Shown here in pieces: positions 24,031-38,004 of a stretch of 64,000 bases of DNA. The number at the start of each line of letters is the position of its first letter. The first letter of the stretch is position 1. Under the pieces are notes generated by a model, which saw only the letters and a program-made list of their open reading frames with translations, did not search any database and was not told the DNA's origin. A program made the position numbers and the translations under genes. This DNA is from Neoceratodus forsteri (lineage: Eukaryota; Chordata; Ceratodontiformes; Ceratodontidae). The stretch lies in NCBI GenBank assembly GCA_016271365.2, contig JADMNL010000028.1:102341001-102405000 (forward strand). Direction: 5' to 3'.

Positions 24031-25060
24031 TTATTTGGGGAATAGGGACTGGCAAATCGAGGTCCTAAAACCAGCATCCCAGCATGATTCTAGGTTAATG
24101 TGGTAATGGGAAATAAAGGTGTGTGCTGACTTCCAGGTAGCAGCCCTGCAGATTTCCTGGATAGGGACGTCCCTAGAAGCAGCCGCCGAAGCAGCGGTAT
24201 GGCAGGTTGAATGAGCTCTTAGCCCTCTGGGTGGCTCCATGCCCGCCAATCTATGCAGAAGGTGACCCACCTGCTTATTGTCCGCTTGGCTGCAGGTCTG
24301 CCAGGTGCAGCTTCAGCACAGATGACAAACAGCTGGCGAACCTCTCCCCGAACTTCAGCTGTCCGCTCCTTATAAGCAAGCGCTCTCCTAGGGTCCAAAG
24401 CATGGAGTCCATATTCAGCCTCCGAGGTGTGATTGGGGCAGAACTCCGGCAGAGTCAACACCTGGTTAAGGTGAAACTGACAGCACCTTCGGAAGGAACT
24501 TCGGGTGGGGGCGAAGGACAACTTTGTCCCTGAGGAAGACCAGGTAGAGAGACTCGATGGAAAGTGCCTGGAGCTCTCCCATCCTTCTGGGCTGATGTAA
24601 TAGCCACCAAGAAGGCGGTCTTCCACGACAGGTGAGAGATGTCACCTGTGCATCGGTTCGAATGGCTTGCCCATGAACTTAGCCAATACCAGCAGTAGAT
24701 CCCACGGAGGTGGAGGTTCTCGCACCAGAGGGGATATGTGGTCTAGGCCTTTGAAAAAGCGCCCAACCACCTTCTCCTGCACCGACTGCTTGCTGGTCCG
24801 CGCCCAGTAAGCAGAGATGGCTGCCAGGTGCACCTTAAGGGTCGTCGACTGAAGCCCTAGCTGAGAAAGGGACCACAGGTAGTCCAAAATACTAGCCAAT
24901 GGACAGGAAGAAGGGTTTAACCCTTTGTCCTGACACCAAATGGAGAATCTCTTCCATTTGAAGGTGTAGCATTTTCTGGTCGACTCCTTACGGGATGCCT
25001 CAAGGACATTGAGGACCTCGTCGGAAAGACCCAAGGTCTGGAACTCTAGCTACTCAGGAA
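24031..25060 (-). pseudogene. DIRS copy C tyrosine recombinase
   Basis: The first part (24,642-25,034) is open: EASRKESTRKCYTFKWKRFS, ILDYLWSLSQLGLQ, HLAAISAYWA and VVGRFFKGLDHIS. The first-arginine box near 24,580-24,615 has one extra base and leaves frame. The C-terminal part (24,031-24,270) has LRAHSTCHTAAS, with cysteine at the H-x-x-R arginine, and ATWKSAHTFISHYHINLES with the catalytic tyrosine kept. The copy is therefore damaged at two catalytic boxes only. Confidence 0.88.
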
Positions 25061-25850
25061 CCAGGCCGTCAGGTGCAGGGATTGAAGGTCCGGATGGAGA
25101 ACCTTCCCTGGTTGACTGAGATCAGGTCTGGACGGGCTGGAAGCCACCTCGGGAGCCTGGAGCTGAGGCTGAGGGTACCAGGACTGGCGAGGCCAGTCTG
25201 GGGCAACCAGAATCACCTGCGCCTTGTCCTTCTTCGCCTTGAGAAGCACCTTGTGGATCAAGGGAAATGGAGAGAAGGTGTAGAAGAGGCCCGGGGTCCA
25301 CGGCCTCAAGAAGGCATCCCCCTGTAGCGAGCCCTGCTGAGGGAGGAGGGCGTGAAACCGCCTCAACTTTGCATTCTCTCTAGAGGTGAACAGGTCCACC
25401 TGAGGGGTGCCCCAGTGGGAGAACAGGCCTTGCACTACCTCTGGCAGGAGACACCACTCGTGAGATGCAGCGCCCATCCGGCTGAGGGCATCCGCCAGAG
25501 TGTTCGAGGCTCCTGCCACATGGATAGCTAGGAGATCCACCTCCATGCTGATCACGAGAGACCAAATGCGGAGAGCTTCCTTACACAGAAGTAAGGAGTG
25601 CATCCCGCCCTGACTGTTGAGATAGTACATGGTTGTGGTGGTGTCTGTCAGGACCTGAACCACCCGACCCCGTACAAACGGAGCGAAGGCGGTGAGGGCT
25701 AGCCGAACACGTTGGAAGCTCCAGCAGGTTGAAGTGGCATCAAGACTCCTGAGGGGACCAGAGGCCATGGGCCTGGAGTTCCCCCAGATGGGCACCCCAA
25801 CCCATCAATGAGGCATCAGTCATAAGAGTGACTGTCGGCTCGGGGCGGAC
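25046..25850 (-). pseudogene. DIRS copy C RNase H domain and linker
   Basis: The stretch 25,046-25,795 is open for 249 codons: VRLALTAFAP, then LTDTTTTMYYLN (about 25,610-25,645, aspartate present but DNTTT changed to DTTTT), HVAGASNTLADALSRMG (about 25,475-25,525) and a linker LVAPDWPRQSWYPQ. The first box, TDASLMGWGAHLG, is in the previous frame near 25,785-25,825. A frameshift near 25,740-25,780 separates the two. Confidence 0.86.
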
Positions 25851-26860
25851 AAACAGGATACCCTCCAGCAGATGTGACCACTGGTGGGCCAGCCCCCACT
25901 GCAGGGGACACATGTGCCAGCAGGTTGCCATGAGGCCCAGAAGGCGCAGGAAGTCCCGGGCAGGGCACAACTGCCCATCCAGAAATGACTGGGCAAAGGA
26001 GGAAAGGACCACAGCCCTGATCGTCGGGAGCCGGACTCTGGCTCGAAGAGAGTCAAGCTCTGCCCTAATGAACTGAATCACCCGCGACGGCACGATTTTT
26101 CTCCGATTTGGCCTCGCTGATCAGGAGGCCAATTTGAGAGCAGACCTGGAGGGCCAGATCCCTGGACTGCTCCACCTCCAACATGGAGGGGGCTGCAATC
26201 AGCCAGTCGTCCAGGTTAGGGTATACACGGACCCCTCAGCACCTCAGGAATGCTGTCACCACTGCCATGCATTTGGTGAAAATCCTGGGAGCTGAAGAAA
26301 GGACGAAGAGCATGGCCCAGAACTCGTAAAGTGATCCCTCTGCTCTGAAGGGGAGGAATCGCTGATGAGACAGATGGACTGGGACGTGAAAGAACGCATC
26401 CTGGAAATCTAGAGAGCAGAACCACATGCCTAGTTCCAAGGATTGAATGATCTGAGCAAGACTGACCATCCTGAAGGCGCACTGCCTTAGGAACTTGTTC
26501 AGGTCGTGCAGATCAGGAATGGGGCCAGTCCCCCATCCGCTTTGGGACCAGGAAGTACCTGGACACAAACCCTGGGTTTGGAGGATCCTCCACCTTGCTG
26601 AGCACCTGCTTCTGGAGAAGCAGAGCAATGTCGGCGCGATGAGCCGACAGAGGCACTGCGGAGCCCATAGCCCCCCATGTGGTGACGGCTCGATAGGGAG
26701 GGAACTGCTTGAATTCTAGAGGTAGACCCCTGCCGACCACTTCCAGCACCCAATGGTCTGTGGTGATAGCGGACCAGATAGAAATGAAGAGGTGGAGCAG
26801 TCACCCCCACCGGGGGGGGAGACACGGGTAGGAGTGACGAGGTTGGGGGCGACACCCCTC
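25850..26860 (-). pseudogene. DIRS copy C reverse transcriptase domain
   Basis: The frame 26,236-26,628 keeps motif A (SLDFQDAFFHVPVH) and motif B (LFVLSSAPRIFTKCM, where the usual MPFGLS is partly changed). After an in-frame TGA near 26,245 the catalytic box lies near 26,205-26,220. It reads YPNLDD, so the tyrosine of YLDD is asparagine in this copy. The leader (26,513-26,749) has LEVVGRGLPLEFKQFPP and GFVSRYFLVPKRMG. FIRAELDS is near 26,040. Confidence 0.84.
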
Positions 26861-28886
26861 AACCCGTCACTGGGCAGGCTTGGAGAAAGGGCTGGCCGAG
26901 GGACAGCCTGGACCCTTCTGGGTAGACATGACAGAGTCCAAGGTGGCACTGGACTTCTCAATCCTCTGGAGATGGTCTTCCACCCCAGGCCTGAACAAGT
27001 CAGTGCCCAGGAAGGGAACGTCTGCCAGCTTATGCTGGGTATCCACCGTGAAGGTGGAGATCCGAAGCCAAGCTCTGCGGCACATGGCTACTGCGGCCGC
27101 TACTGACCGGGCACAAGAGTCTCCAATGTCCAAAGCAGTTTGGAGCCATTTGCCCACCGCCCTTCCCTGATCCCTCACCTGCTTGACAGTTGTCTGAAGG
27201 TCAGCTGGGAGATGAGGAAGCACCTCATCCAGGGAACCCATAAGGGTGTGTGAAAAATTTGCCATCAGCACTGCCAAGCTAGCCTGTCGAAGACCTAGGG
27301 AGGAGGCAGCGTAAACTTTTTGCCCAGAGTAGTCCAGCTTCTTGGACTCCTTGTCAGGGCTTTTCCACGTCCCTAGCGTCTCTGGAGCGCCGGAAGACGC
27401 TATCGGTTACCAGCCCCTCAGCAGAGGGGTGCTCAGAAAAACCAGGGAGAACCAGTGGGAACTGCGTACTTGCGAGCCATCCTGGCCAAGGGCGCAGGAC
27501 AGGATGCAGGTCACTACCACAGCTCCAGGGCCAGACCAACGATTGCCTCGGCCACAGGGAAGGCCTCCATAGGGGAATGCCCTCAGTCCAGAATCTCCAT
27601 GAGGGAATATCTGGCCTGTTTTTGTATGGGTTCGAGCTGCATCCCAGTGGACTCAGATGAGCCGAAGAATTCCCAGGAAGGAGGATGGACTCACGTACAC
27701 TGACTGACCCCTGGAAGATTCCAGGTCAAGGGGCCTGGAATACAGGGAGGAGTCAGACTCTGAGGAGTCCACGAACTGCTGCCGAGCGCCTGAGCCACCC
27801 TCCACTTGCCGAGGTTGATCGGGGTGAGGGTGATAGGCAAGTTGTGGGGCAAGGTTGTGGAGGCGGTGGTTCCACCACACTGGGTGGAGCAGCTGGTTTC
27901 GGCCAAGCAATCGGTGCCAGAGTCGGCTCCTCGACGATAGCGAGGGGTTGCTTCGGTCATTCGGGCGACAGCCACTTAATAGCCAGTGAAGGCGACTGAG
28001 TCGGCTTATTACCAGCTAGCAAGAGCTACTTCCACATCATGTCCTCATAGCGCCGACGCAAACAGCGCCAGAGCCTATCCTCCTAAGAGGACGATGAGAA
28101 CGAGCGGCGATGCCGCTTTCCGTGATGCTGGGACCAAGACCACCAACCTACCAGACACGGGAGGAGGACAGAGACCCGCTCATCCCTCGGTTCAGGGTCC
28201 TTGGCCGGGGACTTCAGCACAGGAGGCACGGGAAATACTCCATAACCACCGGGGGAACCAGTGAAGGGTTGTTGGCTTCTCTAGTCGACAACCAGTCAGA
28301 GAAAAATCTCGACCGCATCGACGGGTGTCGCGGCCAGCTGACCTGATGGGGATACCGTGAAGCCAGCGGCCTTAGTACAACCTCGGCGAAGTGAAAGCTC
28401 GACCATCTGGGAAGATCTCTCCTCTCCCCGAGCCGGCGGTGGGACTTACTTTCGGTTCCTTTTCTTGACTTACTCGTTTGTGTCCCTGAGGGCCCTTCTA
28501 CCTTGGTGGAAAGGGACTGACAAAGCTCACTGAAAGCAGCAGTGTAGGAGGAGCCCAAGGAGAGCAAGATAAACGCCGACACTGAGGAGGAAGACAACAC
28601 GGCCTTGGCCGCTTCCTCCTCAAGGGCGATCAACTGCTCCACGGAGCCTGCAGCCACGGACACCACCCAACGGGCCTCCTTCAACTTCACCAGCAGAAAC
28701 AGTTTCTCGGGGTGCCCCAGTTGAAGTAAGGCAGCGCGTCCTCAAGAACGGCGTGAGGACTTGCAGTGCTTGCAGCCTGCGGATCGAGCAAGTCGGCAGT
28801 ACAACGCACGTGGAGTGCGGGTCGGTCCGAGACATCTTCTGCCCGCAAGGGCACAGACAGAAGCCAGGAGCAGATTTAGTATCCAT
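26860..28886 (-). pseudogene. DIRS copy C gag
   Basis: The start at 28,886 gives MDTKSAPGF and the Cys/His cluster CLCPCGQKMS, DPHSTCV. A frameshift then breaks the CVYCLG part. The C-terminal half is open at 26,867-27,277: ANFSHTLMGSLDEVLPHLPA, ALDIGDSCARSVAAAVAMCR, TQHKLADVPFLGTDLFRPGV. This segment is about 80 percent alike in copies A and B by eye. Confidence 0.84.
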
Positions 28887-28999
28887 CGCAGCCGTGAGGG
28901 AAGATGAAGACTTAAGTCTAGTAAACTTTAAAATTATTTTTGGAAATTCAAGTATTAGGATCCAGGCCTACAAAACACAGAGCGCTAAGGAGGGAACCT

Positions 29000-29158
29000 G
29001 ACCTTCCAAGCGGTAAGGAAGATCCGGTTCCATGGGGCAGAGACGAGGGTTTTACCACCCGGGTGGGTGGGAGGAGCCAGCTTGAAGACCTTCCGGCAAG
29101 AATTAAAGTGGCAAGGAATCTGCCAGACAGTGTGGACTAAACAGATCCACGTCCCTAG
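29000..29158 (-). repeat. DIRS copy C 5' inverted terminal repeat
   Basis: It contains GGTGGGTGGGAGGAGCCAGC and AGACCTTCCGGCAAG, then AGTGTGGACTAAACAGATCC and the terminal CCCTAG at 29,153-29,158. It is the inverted counterpart of 23,720-23,860. Confidence 0.85.
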
Positions 29159-29640
29159 AACCACAACTTTTCTGAGGTAAAATATACAGAAAAACACCAG
29201 TTCCGCTTAAAAAAGGGAGCCGCAAGTAAAAGAATAAAAGGGACGGTAGGAACACTACATGCAATAACTTTTTACTTCAGAAAATAAAGAAAAAAGGAAC
29301 CACGGAACCAAACGAAAAACACGGTTCCCGCAAACCAAGGGGAGCCACGAAACAGCATAAATAACACTCAGCACACTACAAAAATAAAGTTTTCTTATAG
29401 CTACCAAGTCCTAGGAAAATTTTTCCTTGGCCAAGAAAGAGCACCTCAGAGGCAGTATTGCTCAGTCAGGCAGGGAAAAAATCTGGAGCCTTCCTCATTC
29501 TCCCTGCTCAGTACACTCTTAAGCTTCAATTTAACTGGTTAATTCATAAACTCATCACCATAATCTCCAACTCCGAGGCAGTACTACCTAGTCAGCTCAC
29601 TGCAATAGTTACTAATGCTAAAGGACCCCGGGGTGAGAAT
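29159..29640 (-). mobile_element. 5' end of DIRS copy E, separated from its gag by copy C
   Basis: GTTACTAATGCTAAAGGACC at 29,607-29,626, followed by CCGGGGTGAGAATG, is the inverted match of the right half of the copy E ICR at 20,500-20,525. The bases 29,159-29,600 should therefore be the leader and 5' terminal repeat of E. With the 81 bases left of copy C, the leader is somewhat longer than C's own 270 bases. A CR1 fragment follows at once. Confidence 0.72.
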
Positions 29641-30395
29641 GTAAGGCTATGCACCTATGAAGATGCAACCTGCAGAGGAAATACTTAATAAATGGGGAAC
29701 TGTTGGCAGTAACAAAACACAAGCGTGATCAAGGGGTTATCACTGCAGATGTGACAAAGGTAGGCAAGCAATGTGAAAAGGCTGCATAAAAGGCCAGCGG
29801 CATCTTGGGTTGCTCAGGATGGGGCATAACCAGTAGAAAAAGGGAGGTGATTATGCCACTGTACACGTCCCTGGTGAGGCCTCACCTGGAATACCGTGTA
29901 CAATTCTGGAGGCCTCACCTTAAGTAGGTGACAGACTAGAGACTATAAAGAGAAGGACAACAAAAATGGTGCACGGTCTGCATCACACGCCACACGAGGC
30001 AAGGCTAAAACAGCTCAACATGTATTCCTGAAACAAAGAAAGGATAGGGGGGGACACGATAGAGACTTTTAAATATATGAAGGGTATCAACAAGGTACAG
30101 GCACATGATCTCCTTCAGGTAAATAATTGTATCTGGACCAGAGGTCATGGCATGCGCCTAAAGGACTGTAGGCTCAGGAGCAACGCAAGGAAAGTCTTTA
30201 CAGAATGGGTGGTGGAATGGCCTCCCCCAAAGGTGGTGGGGTCAAAGACGGCCAGGGAATTCAAGCTGGCATGGGACAGACAGTGTGGTAAACTTAAGAC
30301 AGCAGCCTAACTTTCTTTGGGGGGGTAGTATACATTGGCAGACTAGATGGTCCACGTGGACCCCATCTGCCGACACATTCTATGTTTCTATTTAG
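29637..30395 (+). mobile_element. CR1-type LINE, 5'-truncated 3' end
   Basis: The plus strand encodes [60 protein letters not shown], then FKYMKGINKV (30,077-30,310) and the RGHGMRLKDCRLRSNARKVF tail. The non-coding end has GGCAGACTAGATGGTCCACG and TTCTATGTTTCTA. Several frameshifts and stops show age. Confidence 0.86.
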
Positions 30396-32572
<2,177 letters not shown>

Positions 32573-32744
32573 CTGAAACAAAATCACACAATATAATTAG
32601 TTTAAAGAATGAGAACACTGCACTGATTCAAACATAATGATCAGTTATTTATTACTATAACTGGTTTTGTTTTCCAGATAAGTGCACTAGATAAAAAGAT
32701 GCCTATTTTCAGGAATGACATGGACAACTTAAGCTGTCATTAAT

Positions 32745-32990
32745 GTGAGCCCCCGCCCCCAAAAAGCTTACCCTCTGGTTAAGCTTTTTACAATAAATGA
32801 CATTTTTCTCGACACGCAATTTACTGTATTTTAATTTGCAAAAGTCGAGCCAGAAGTATGGAGGATGCAGGGGGCTCCATTTGCTGAAAAGGTGCAGCGC
32901 ACCTTTTCAGCAAATGGAGCCCCTACATCCATCTTCACCGCATTCGGACTTTTATAGAAATAAACTACAATAAGTACTGGCCTTGAGAGC
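32745..32990. mobile_element. Hairpin (foldback) element
   Basis: GGGGCTCCATTTGCTGAAAA then GGTGC at about 32,870-32,893 pairs with GCACCTTTTCAGCAAATGGA then GCCCC at about 32,899-32,924. Looser pairing of GCAAAAGTCGAGCC with TTCGGACTTTT runs outward. The GCTCCATTTGCT core recurs in the larger hairpin at 45.4 kb, which suggests related non-autonomous DNA elements. Limits are approximate. Confidence 0.7.
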
Positions 32991-33202
32991 TGCTCCTCTA
33001 CTAGTAAAAGCAGCAGAAGGTCTTCAAGAAGCGGTGTTCAATAATGACAGCTTCATAAAATCAATAGCAAGGTTAGAAATTGTATGCTTTAATTTGGTGT
33101 TTTAATTTGGATAGAATACCAAAATTCTAATTTGGTATTCAATCTAAACATGTTGTCCACCAAAAACTAATTACAATTTTACAGTGCTTTTACACACTGC
33201 AA

Positions 33203-33540
33203 ATAGGTTTCTCACCTGTAACCATAGTCCTAGGAATGGTATATAGCTCACATCCACACACAGGCAGTTCCACCAGAAAGTAGATTCGCCAGAACGTCTT
33301 CAAGATAAGCTCCTCCCACCAACCGCCCAGGTGGTATAGCCTTCGGCTCTGCCCCGTGACGTCAGATCTTGCACGCTAGATGCAGGGATCTGTGGGCCAC
33401 TCGCCAGGGAAGGCCGGGTGAGCAGTGTGGATGTGAACTATATACACCACTCTTAGAACTATGGTTACAAGTGCATAAACCATTTTGCTAGGGGCGCGGA
33501 TACAGCTCACTATCCACACACAGGCAGACTTACAGCAGTT
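33203..33540 (-). repeat. DIRS copy F 3' terminal repeat and ICR
   Basis: GGTTTCTCACCTGTAACCAT at 33,206-33,225, continuing to CACATCCACA near 33,258, is the inverted complement of 33,425-33,482 (TGTGGATGTGAACTATATAC through GTGCATAAACC). The second ICR half, TGCTAGGGGCGCGGATACAG from 33,486, matches the 5' end type of the A/C family. The family core GTCTTCAAGATAAGCTCCTC is inside. Confidence 0.84.
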
Positions 33541-33559
33541 CACCAGGAGGAGGGGCAAG

Positions 33560-34770
33560 GCAGGCACCCCTATTTGGCAAACAGAGACTGGAGAACCAAG
33601 GTCCCAAAAGCAGTATCCCGGTGAGAATCTAGACAGATGCTGTAATGAGAGAGGAAGGTGTGTGCATACTACCAGGTGGCAGCCGTACAGATCTCCTGTA
33701 TGGGGATGTCTTTGGAAGCAGCTACCAAGGCAGCGGTGTGTGTCCGTTGGAATGAGCCCTAAGCCCTACAGGAAGCTTCCTACCAGCAGACCTATGGCAG
33801 AGGTTGATGTAGGATTGATGCAGGATGTATTCCACTTAGCAATTATCTGCTTAGCTGCCCATCTAGCAGGTGGGACTTCAGCGCAAGTCACAAACAGCTG
33901 CTGGATCTTGCACTGAACTCCAGCCATGCACTCCTTATGACAAGTTAGCGCCCACCACAGGTCCAAGGTATGGAGCCTGCGGTCGGCCTGTGAAGCTGGG
34001 TTCATAAAATGTATTGATAGGTTTATCACCTGGTTAAGGTGACTACTTCCATACAACCTTTGGGAGAGGGTGAAGGACAACCTTGCCCTTGTGGAGGAAG
34101 AGGTAAGCAGACTCCACCGAGAGCACCTGGAGCTCACCATCACTCCTGGCGGATATGATGCCCACCAAGAAGGCGGCTTTCCACAACAGCCGAGACGTAT
34201 CACACCTGTGCAGGCTTGCCTATCAGCACAGCCAGAACCATCAACAAGTCCCAAGGTGGTGGCAGTTCACGCACCGGAGGGGACAAATAGTCAAGGCCCT
34301 ATTAAAAAAAAAAAAAAACACCCGAACATCTTTTGGGCCGTCAGCATACCAGCCCATGCCTGGTATGCTGAGATGGCTGCCAGGTGCATCTTGAGAGTTG
34401 CTGTTCACAGCCCCAGCTGAAAGAGGAGCCAGAGGTACTCCAGGATATCAGCCAGAGGGCAGGCAAGGGGATCAAGCTCCCTGACCTGACACCCAATGAA
34501 AAACTGTTTCCATTTAAAACCCATTCTTACCAGTAGCACCATATAGCATCTGAACCATCCATTGAGTAACTTGATCCAAAATGGCCGCACAAGATAGAAT
34601 GAGTTTCAAAGACACAGCACAGATGAGTTGACAGAGGCCTCCACAATGTGGAGCATGTTCTCTGAAAGACCCAGAGCTTGGAACGCTTTCTGAAAGGACT
34701 CCATAATGTGGAGCACTGCCCCTGAAAAACCCCAAGGCTTGGTACTCTAGCCACTCTGGTACCAGGACGT
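33560..34770 (-). pseudogene. DIRS copy F tyrosine recombinase
   Basis: Recognisable parts are ILEYLWLLFQLGL (34,405-34,590), MGFKWKQFFIGCQ, HKECMAGVQCKIQQLFVTCA and AKQIIAKWNTSCI (33,766-34,254). The C-terminal catalytic boxes are damaged beyond clear reading. A 15-base A-run near 34,304 sits within the core part. Confidence 0.7.
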
Positions 34771-35029
34771 GAGGTGTAGGAAGTGAAGGTCCAGATGCAG
34801 AACCTTCCCCTACAATCTGGTCAGCAGGTTTGGGAGAAAAAGGATCCACCTCGGAGGCTTGCTGCTGTGGCTGAGGAGATCCTGATACCAGAACTGTCTG
34901 GGATAGTCTGGGGCAGTCTGGGGCTATCAGGATCATCTATCTGGGCCTTGACCACTACCTTGTGGATCAAGGAAAGGGAGGAGAAGAGCGTACCACGAGG
35001 CCCAGGGTGCAGGGCCTGGCAAGACATCT

Positions 35030-36560
35030 TCCATCAGCGTTCTGGGCTGTAGAACAGGCACAACACCGCCTCAGTTTAGCATTCTCCCAAGAGACAGATA
35101 CACCAGAGGAATACCCCACAAGGATAACAGGTGGCTCACCACATCCTGATTTAGCAACCACTCACATGAGCGTCTCTCCTACCACAGGCGTCTGTCCAGC
35201 TGACTGTCCACTCTGGGGAGTGAATCGCCAGGAAGTCTGCACCCAGAATCGCACAACAGTCCACGTCTGAGGGCCTTCCGACACAAAGGGAGTGCATGCC
35301 GTCCTGCCTATACAAGTATAATGCAAGTCATGGTGCTGTCCATCTAGATTGCATGACCCAACCCCGGGCGAATGGAGCAAATACCAGCAGAGTTAGCTGC
35401 ACTGCATGAGGCTCCAACAGGCTGATGTGGTGAGGGCTCCCTGAGTGACCAGAACCCATGGGCCCCAGGTGCACTACCCACCCACCAGAGATGCTTGTCG
35501 TGGGAGGAAAATGAGGCAGCTGTCCTCCAGGTATTTTGGGATCAGCCACCACTGGTTGGCATTCCACATCAGCTGGGTCACTGTGACCGGCTAGTCAAGC
35601 TCTGGGACCACTGACACACGAGCTCCCACTGCAGGTGGCACATCCGCTAGCAGGCCCACTGGAATAAACTGGTGCAGAACACCATGTACCTCAGCAGCCG
35701 CAGGAAGTTCTGGACAGGGCGTGAGAACCCAACTTGAGATGACCGGGCAAAGGAGATGAGATCCTGTGCCGCAGTCCGCAGGCCGTCGCTGCAGGGAATC
35801 TAGCTCCACCCCAATGAACTGAATCACCTGTGAGGGGATCCGTTCAAATTTCATTGGGCTAACCAGCAGGTCCAATTCTCTGCAGGGCCAGATCCCTGGA
35901 TCACTCTGCTGCTTCTTTGCATGGCCCAGCTATCAGTCAATCATCCAGGCAGGGATGCAACCCTGACGCCTATGCACTGCAAGAAAGCTGTTGCAACTAT
36001 CATGTGCTTGATGAAGACCATGGACGTGGATGAGAAGCCAAAGTGAACAGCTGGAACACATAAAGAACCCCTCTGCGCTGGAACCGTTACCGCCAGTTGG
36101 ACAGATGGACTGGGATGTGAAGAATGTGTTGTAGAGGTCCAAGGAGCATAGCCACATGCCCAGCTCCAAGAACAGCATGATCTGATTCAGGGTAACCATC
36201 TAGAACTTGCACTTCCTCATATACTGATCAAGATCATGAAGATCCACAATTGGGCACCAGCTTCCCGTCCGTTATCAGTTAAGTACCTGGACACATACCC
36301 AACTGGCCAATGGGACATCAGCTATAGCCCATTTCTCAAGAGGTATGAACAACATCCTCCATCAGGTCAGACAGTATGTCCTGCGACACAGAGGACTCCC
36401 ATGAAGTGTGGGATCAGTAAGGTGAGAAAGCCTCTAAATCCAGAGGCAGCCCTCTGGGTACCAACTCAAGATCCCACTTGTCGATTGTAACGACAGACCA
36501 GTGCAGACAGAAATGGCAAAACTGCTCCCCCAACCCCCCACCAGGAACTGCTTCAAGGAC
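35030..36560 (-). pseudogene. DIRS copy F RNase H and reverse transcriptase
   Basis: RNase H remains are PHAVQLTLLVFAPFARGWVM (about 35,345-35,420) and FASRENAKLRR-like sequence near 35,080. Reverse transcriptase remains are SQVIQFIGVELDSLQ (about 35,790-35,850), LELGMWLCSLDLYNTFF (about 36,120-36,170) and a leader near 36,415-36,560. The YLDD box is replaced by PAWMID near 35,935-35,955, so the catalytic site is lost. Confidence 0.72.
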
Positions 36561-37190
36561 TGCACAGGCAGGAGACTGACACCCTCCCAATCCATCACTT
36601 GGCAGGTTTTGGGGGGGGGGGGCATTGGCCGCTGGGGATAGAGGGGCACCACTTCCCCTACCCCGCCTCTTTCTGGGAACTTGGCCTTGGGGCACCAGAG
36701 TTGGTATTGCTATGCTGGGGCTGGTGCCAAAGCTGCTGTGGCTAAAAAGGACCAAAACTGAAAGGTCACCTTTTTCAGTTTCTGGGCTTTGGGGTCCTTC
36801 TGGGACGAAGCCACAGAGTCCAGGACAGCGCTGGACTTCTCAATCCTGGTGAGATATCCTTCCACCCCGGGCCAGAAAGGTCGGTGCCAAAAAACAGGAC
36901 TACGGCCAGCTTGTGCCAAGTGTCTGCTGTGAAGGTGAAGAGTCTCAGCCAGGCCCTGTGATTCACCAAAACGGCCACTGCCATGGCACAGGGGCAGGAG
37001 TCACCCATGTCTAAGGCCATCTGGAGCTGGGTTTTAGCTAGTGCTTAACAATGGTCTCTGACCAACGTAGTCAGCAGGTAGGTGAGTGAGTATACCATCG
37101 AGCACTCTTAACAGGGAGTGATTAATGTTGGTCGTCGTCATCACAACGTAACTCGCCTGAAGGAGACCAAGAAGGCTGTTTTTGCCTGCT
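36560..37190 (-). pseudogene. DIRS copy F gag, 3' part
   Basis: ALDMGDSCPCAMAVAVLVNH and RAWLRLFTFTADTWHKLAVV then LFFGTDLSGPG (about 36,860-37,020) correspond to the ALDIGDS and TQHKLAD...FLGTDLFGPGV region of copies A-C. Similarity fades near 37,190. Confidence 0.72.
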
Positions 37191-38004
37191 GGCATGGCAA
37201 CCAGTCACCACCACCACCCCTCTTGGAGGGGTGTCTTGCATTCGCTGAGGACATTGCGTTGTTGACATTGTGACGATTCTGTGGCAGCAACACAGTTTAA
37301 GAGGAAAAGATACAACTATTTGTGAGTGTACTTAAATGAAAATTAATACCTACCGTAATTCCTAATCTTTCTGTGTATCTTCACCATTCATCACCTTTGG
37401 GTATGTGGCGGAGTCACGCGACCCTGCAAACTTTTGATGGCGAGTCTACACACTGTCTCGCGCCCTCGAGGCGACACACTGCATGGCTCACAGGTTGGCC
37501 ATTAGGTGTTGTCACACCCGCCTCCCTGCCAGTTCTGAGTCACCGGAGAGTAAGAAAGGGTTGGGAGGAAGGGACAAGGAAGTACAAGGGACAGAGAAAG
37601 GAGAAATAAAACGACAGAGGACAGAAGGAGAGTTAGAAATGTAAGGGGTTTGGGAGGGGCCCCCAAGCTCTGAAAGCAGAAAGATGGAAGGAGGGAGGGA
37701 AAAATTAAAAATAGGGATGGGGAGGACATATCCCGAACCTTTGACCTGTCTCCAGACTGTACAGGAACTGCGAAGGAGTAGCCAGAAGGCTGAACTGCCA
37801 GAATTTAAGACACAGAATCGCTGGCAATAAACTCCAACTTGAGCAGAAGTGGCTATTCTGGAAGAAAAAGCAGGATACAGGGCTGTACACCCCCTGAAAC
37901 CAACTATCTGGAGGTGAGAAAAACGTTTCTTAAATAAATTTGAGGGACGAGTCCCTAAGGACAAGAACAGAGTAGGCTAGAGGAGGAAAAACAAAAAGGT
38001 AATA
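37191..38004. other. Sequence without recognised features
   Basis: A G/A-rich stretch (37,540-37,700) gives long low-complexity frames on the minus strand that I do not regard as genes. A CpG-containing patch at 37,400-37,475 is too short for a CpG island. Confidence 0.4.

Larger units (their letters stand above)
23671..29158 (-). mobile_element. DIRS retrotransposon copy C, structurally complete
   Basis: On the minus strand: 5' terminal repeat (29,158 to about 29,000), gag (from 28,886), reverse transcriptase, RNase H, tyrosine recombinase, ICR (23,995-23,902) and 3' terminal repeat (about 23,860-23,671). The length of about 5.5 kb is usual for DIRS. All parts and both ends are present, but gag and the reverse transcriptase are frameshifted. 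The element lies inside the 5' leader of copy E. No target duplication is visible, as expected for tyrosine recombinase integration. Confidence 0.92.
33203..37190 (-). mobile_element. DIRS retrotransposon copy F, old and 5'-truncated
   Basis: The 3' terminal repeat and ICR are on the left, followed on the minus strand (going up in coordinates) by recombinase, RNase H, reverse transcriptase and part of gag. Similarity to A and C is clear in order but every domain is fragmented. The 5' part of gag and the 5' terminal repeat are missing. It lies just upstream of the first CSNK2A1 coding exon, in an upstream intron or 5' flank. Confidence 0.85.

Noticed and set aside
37502..37964. Serine/leucine-rich minus-strand frames
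   Set aside because: They come from a G/A-rich low-complexity stretch.
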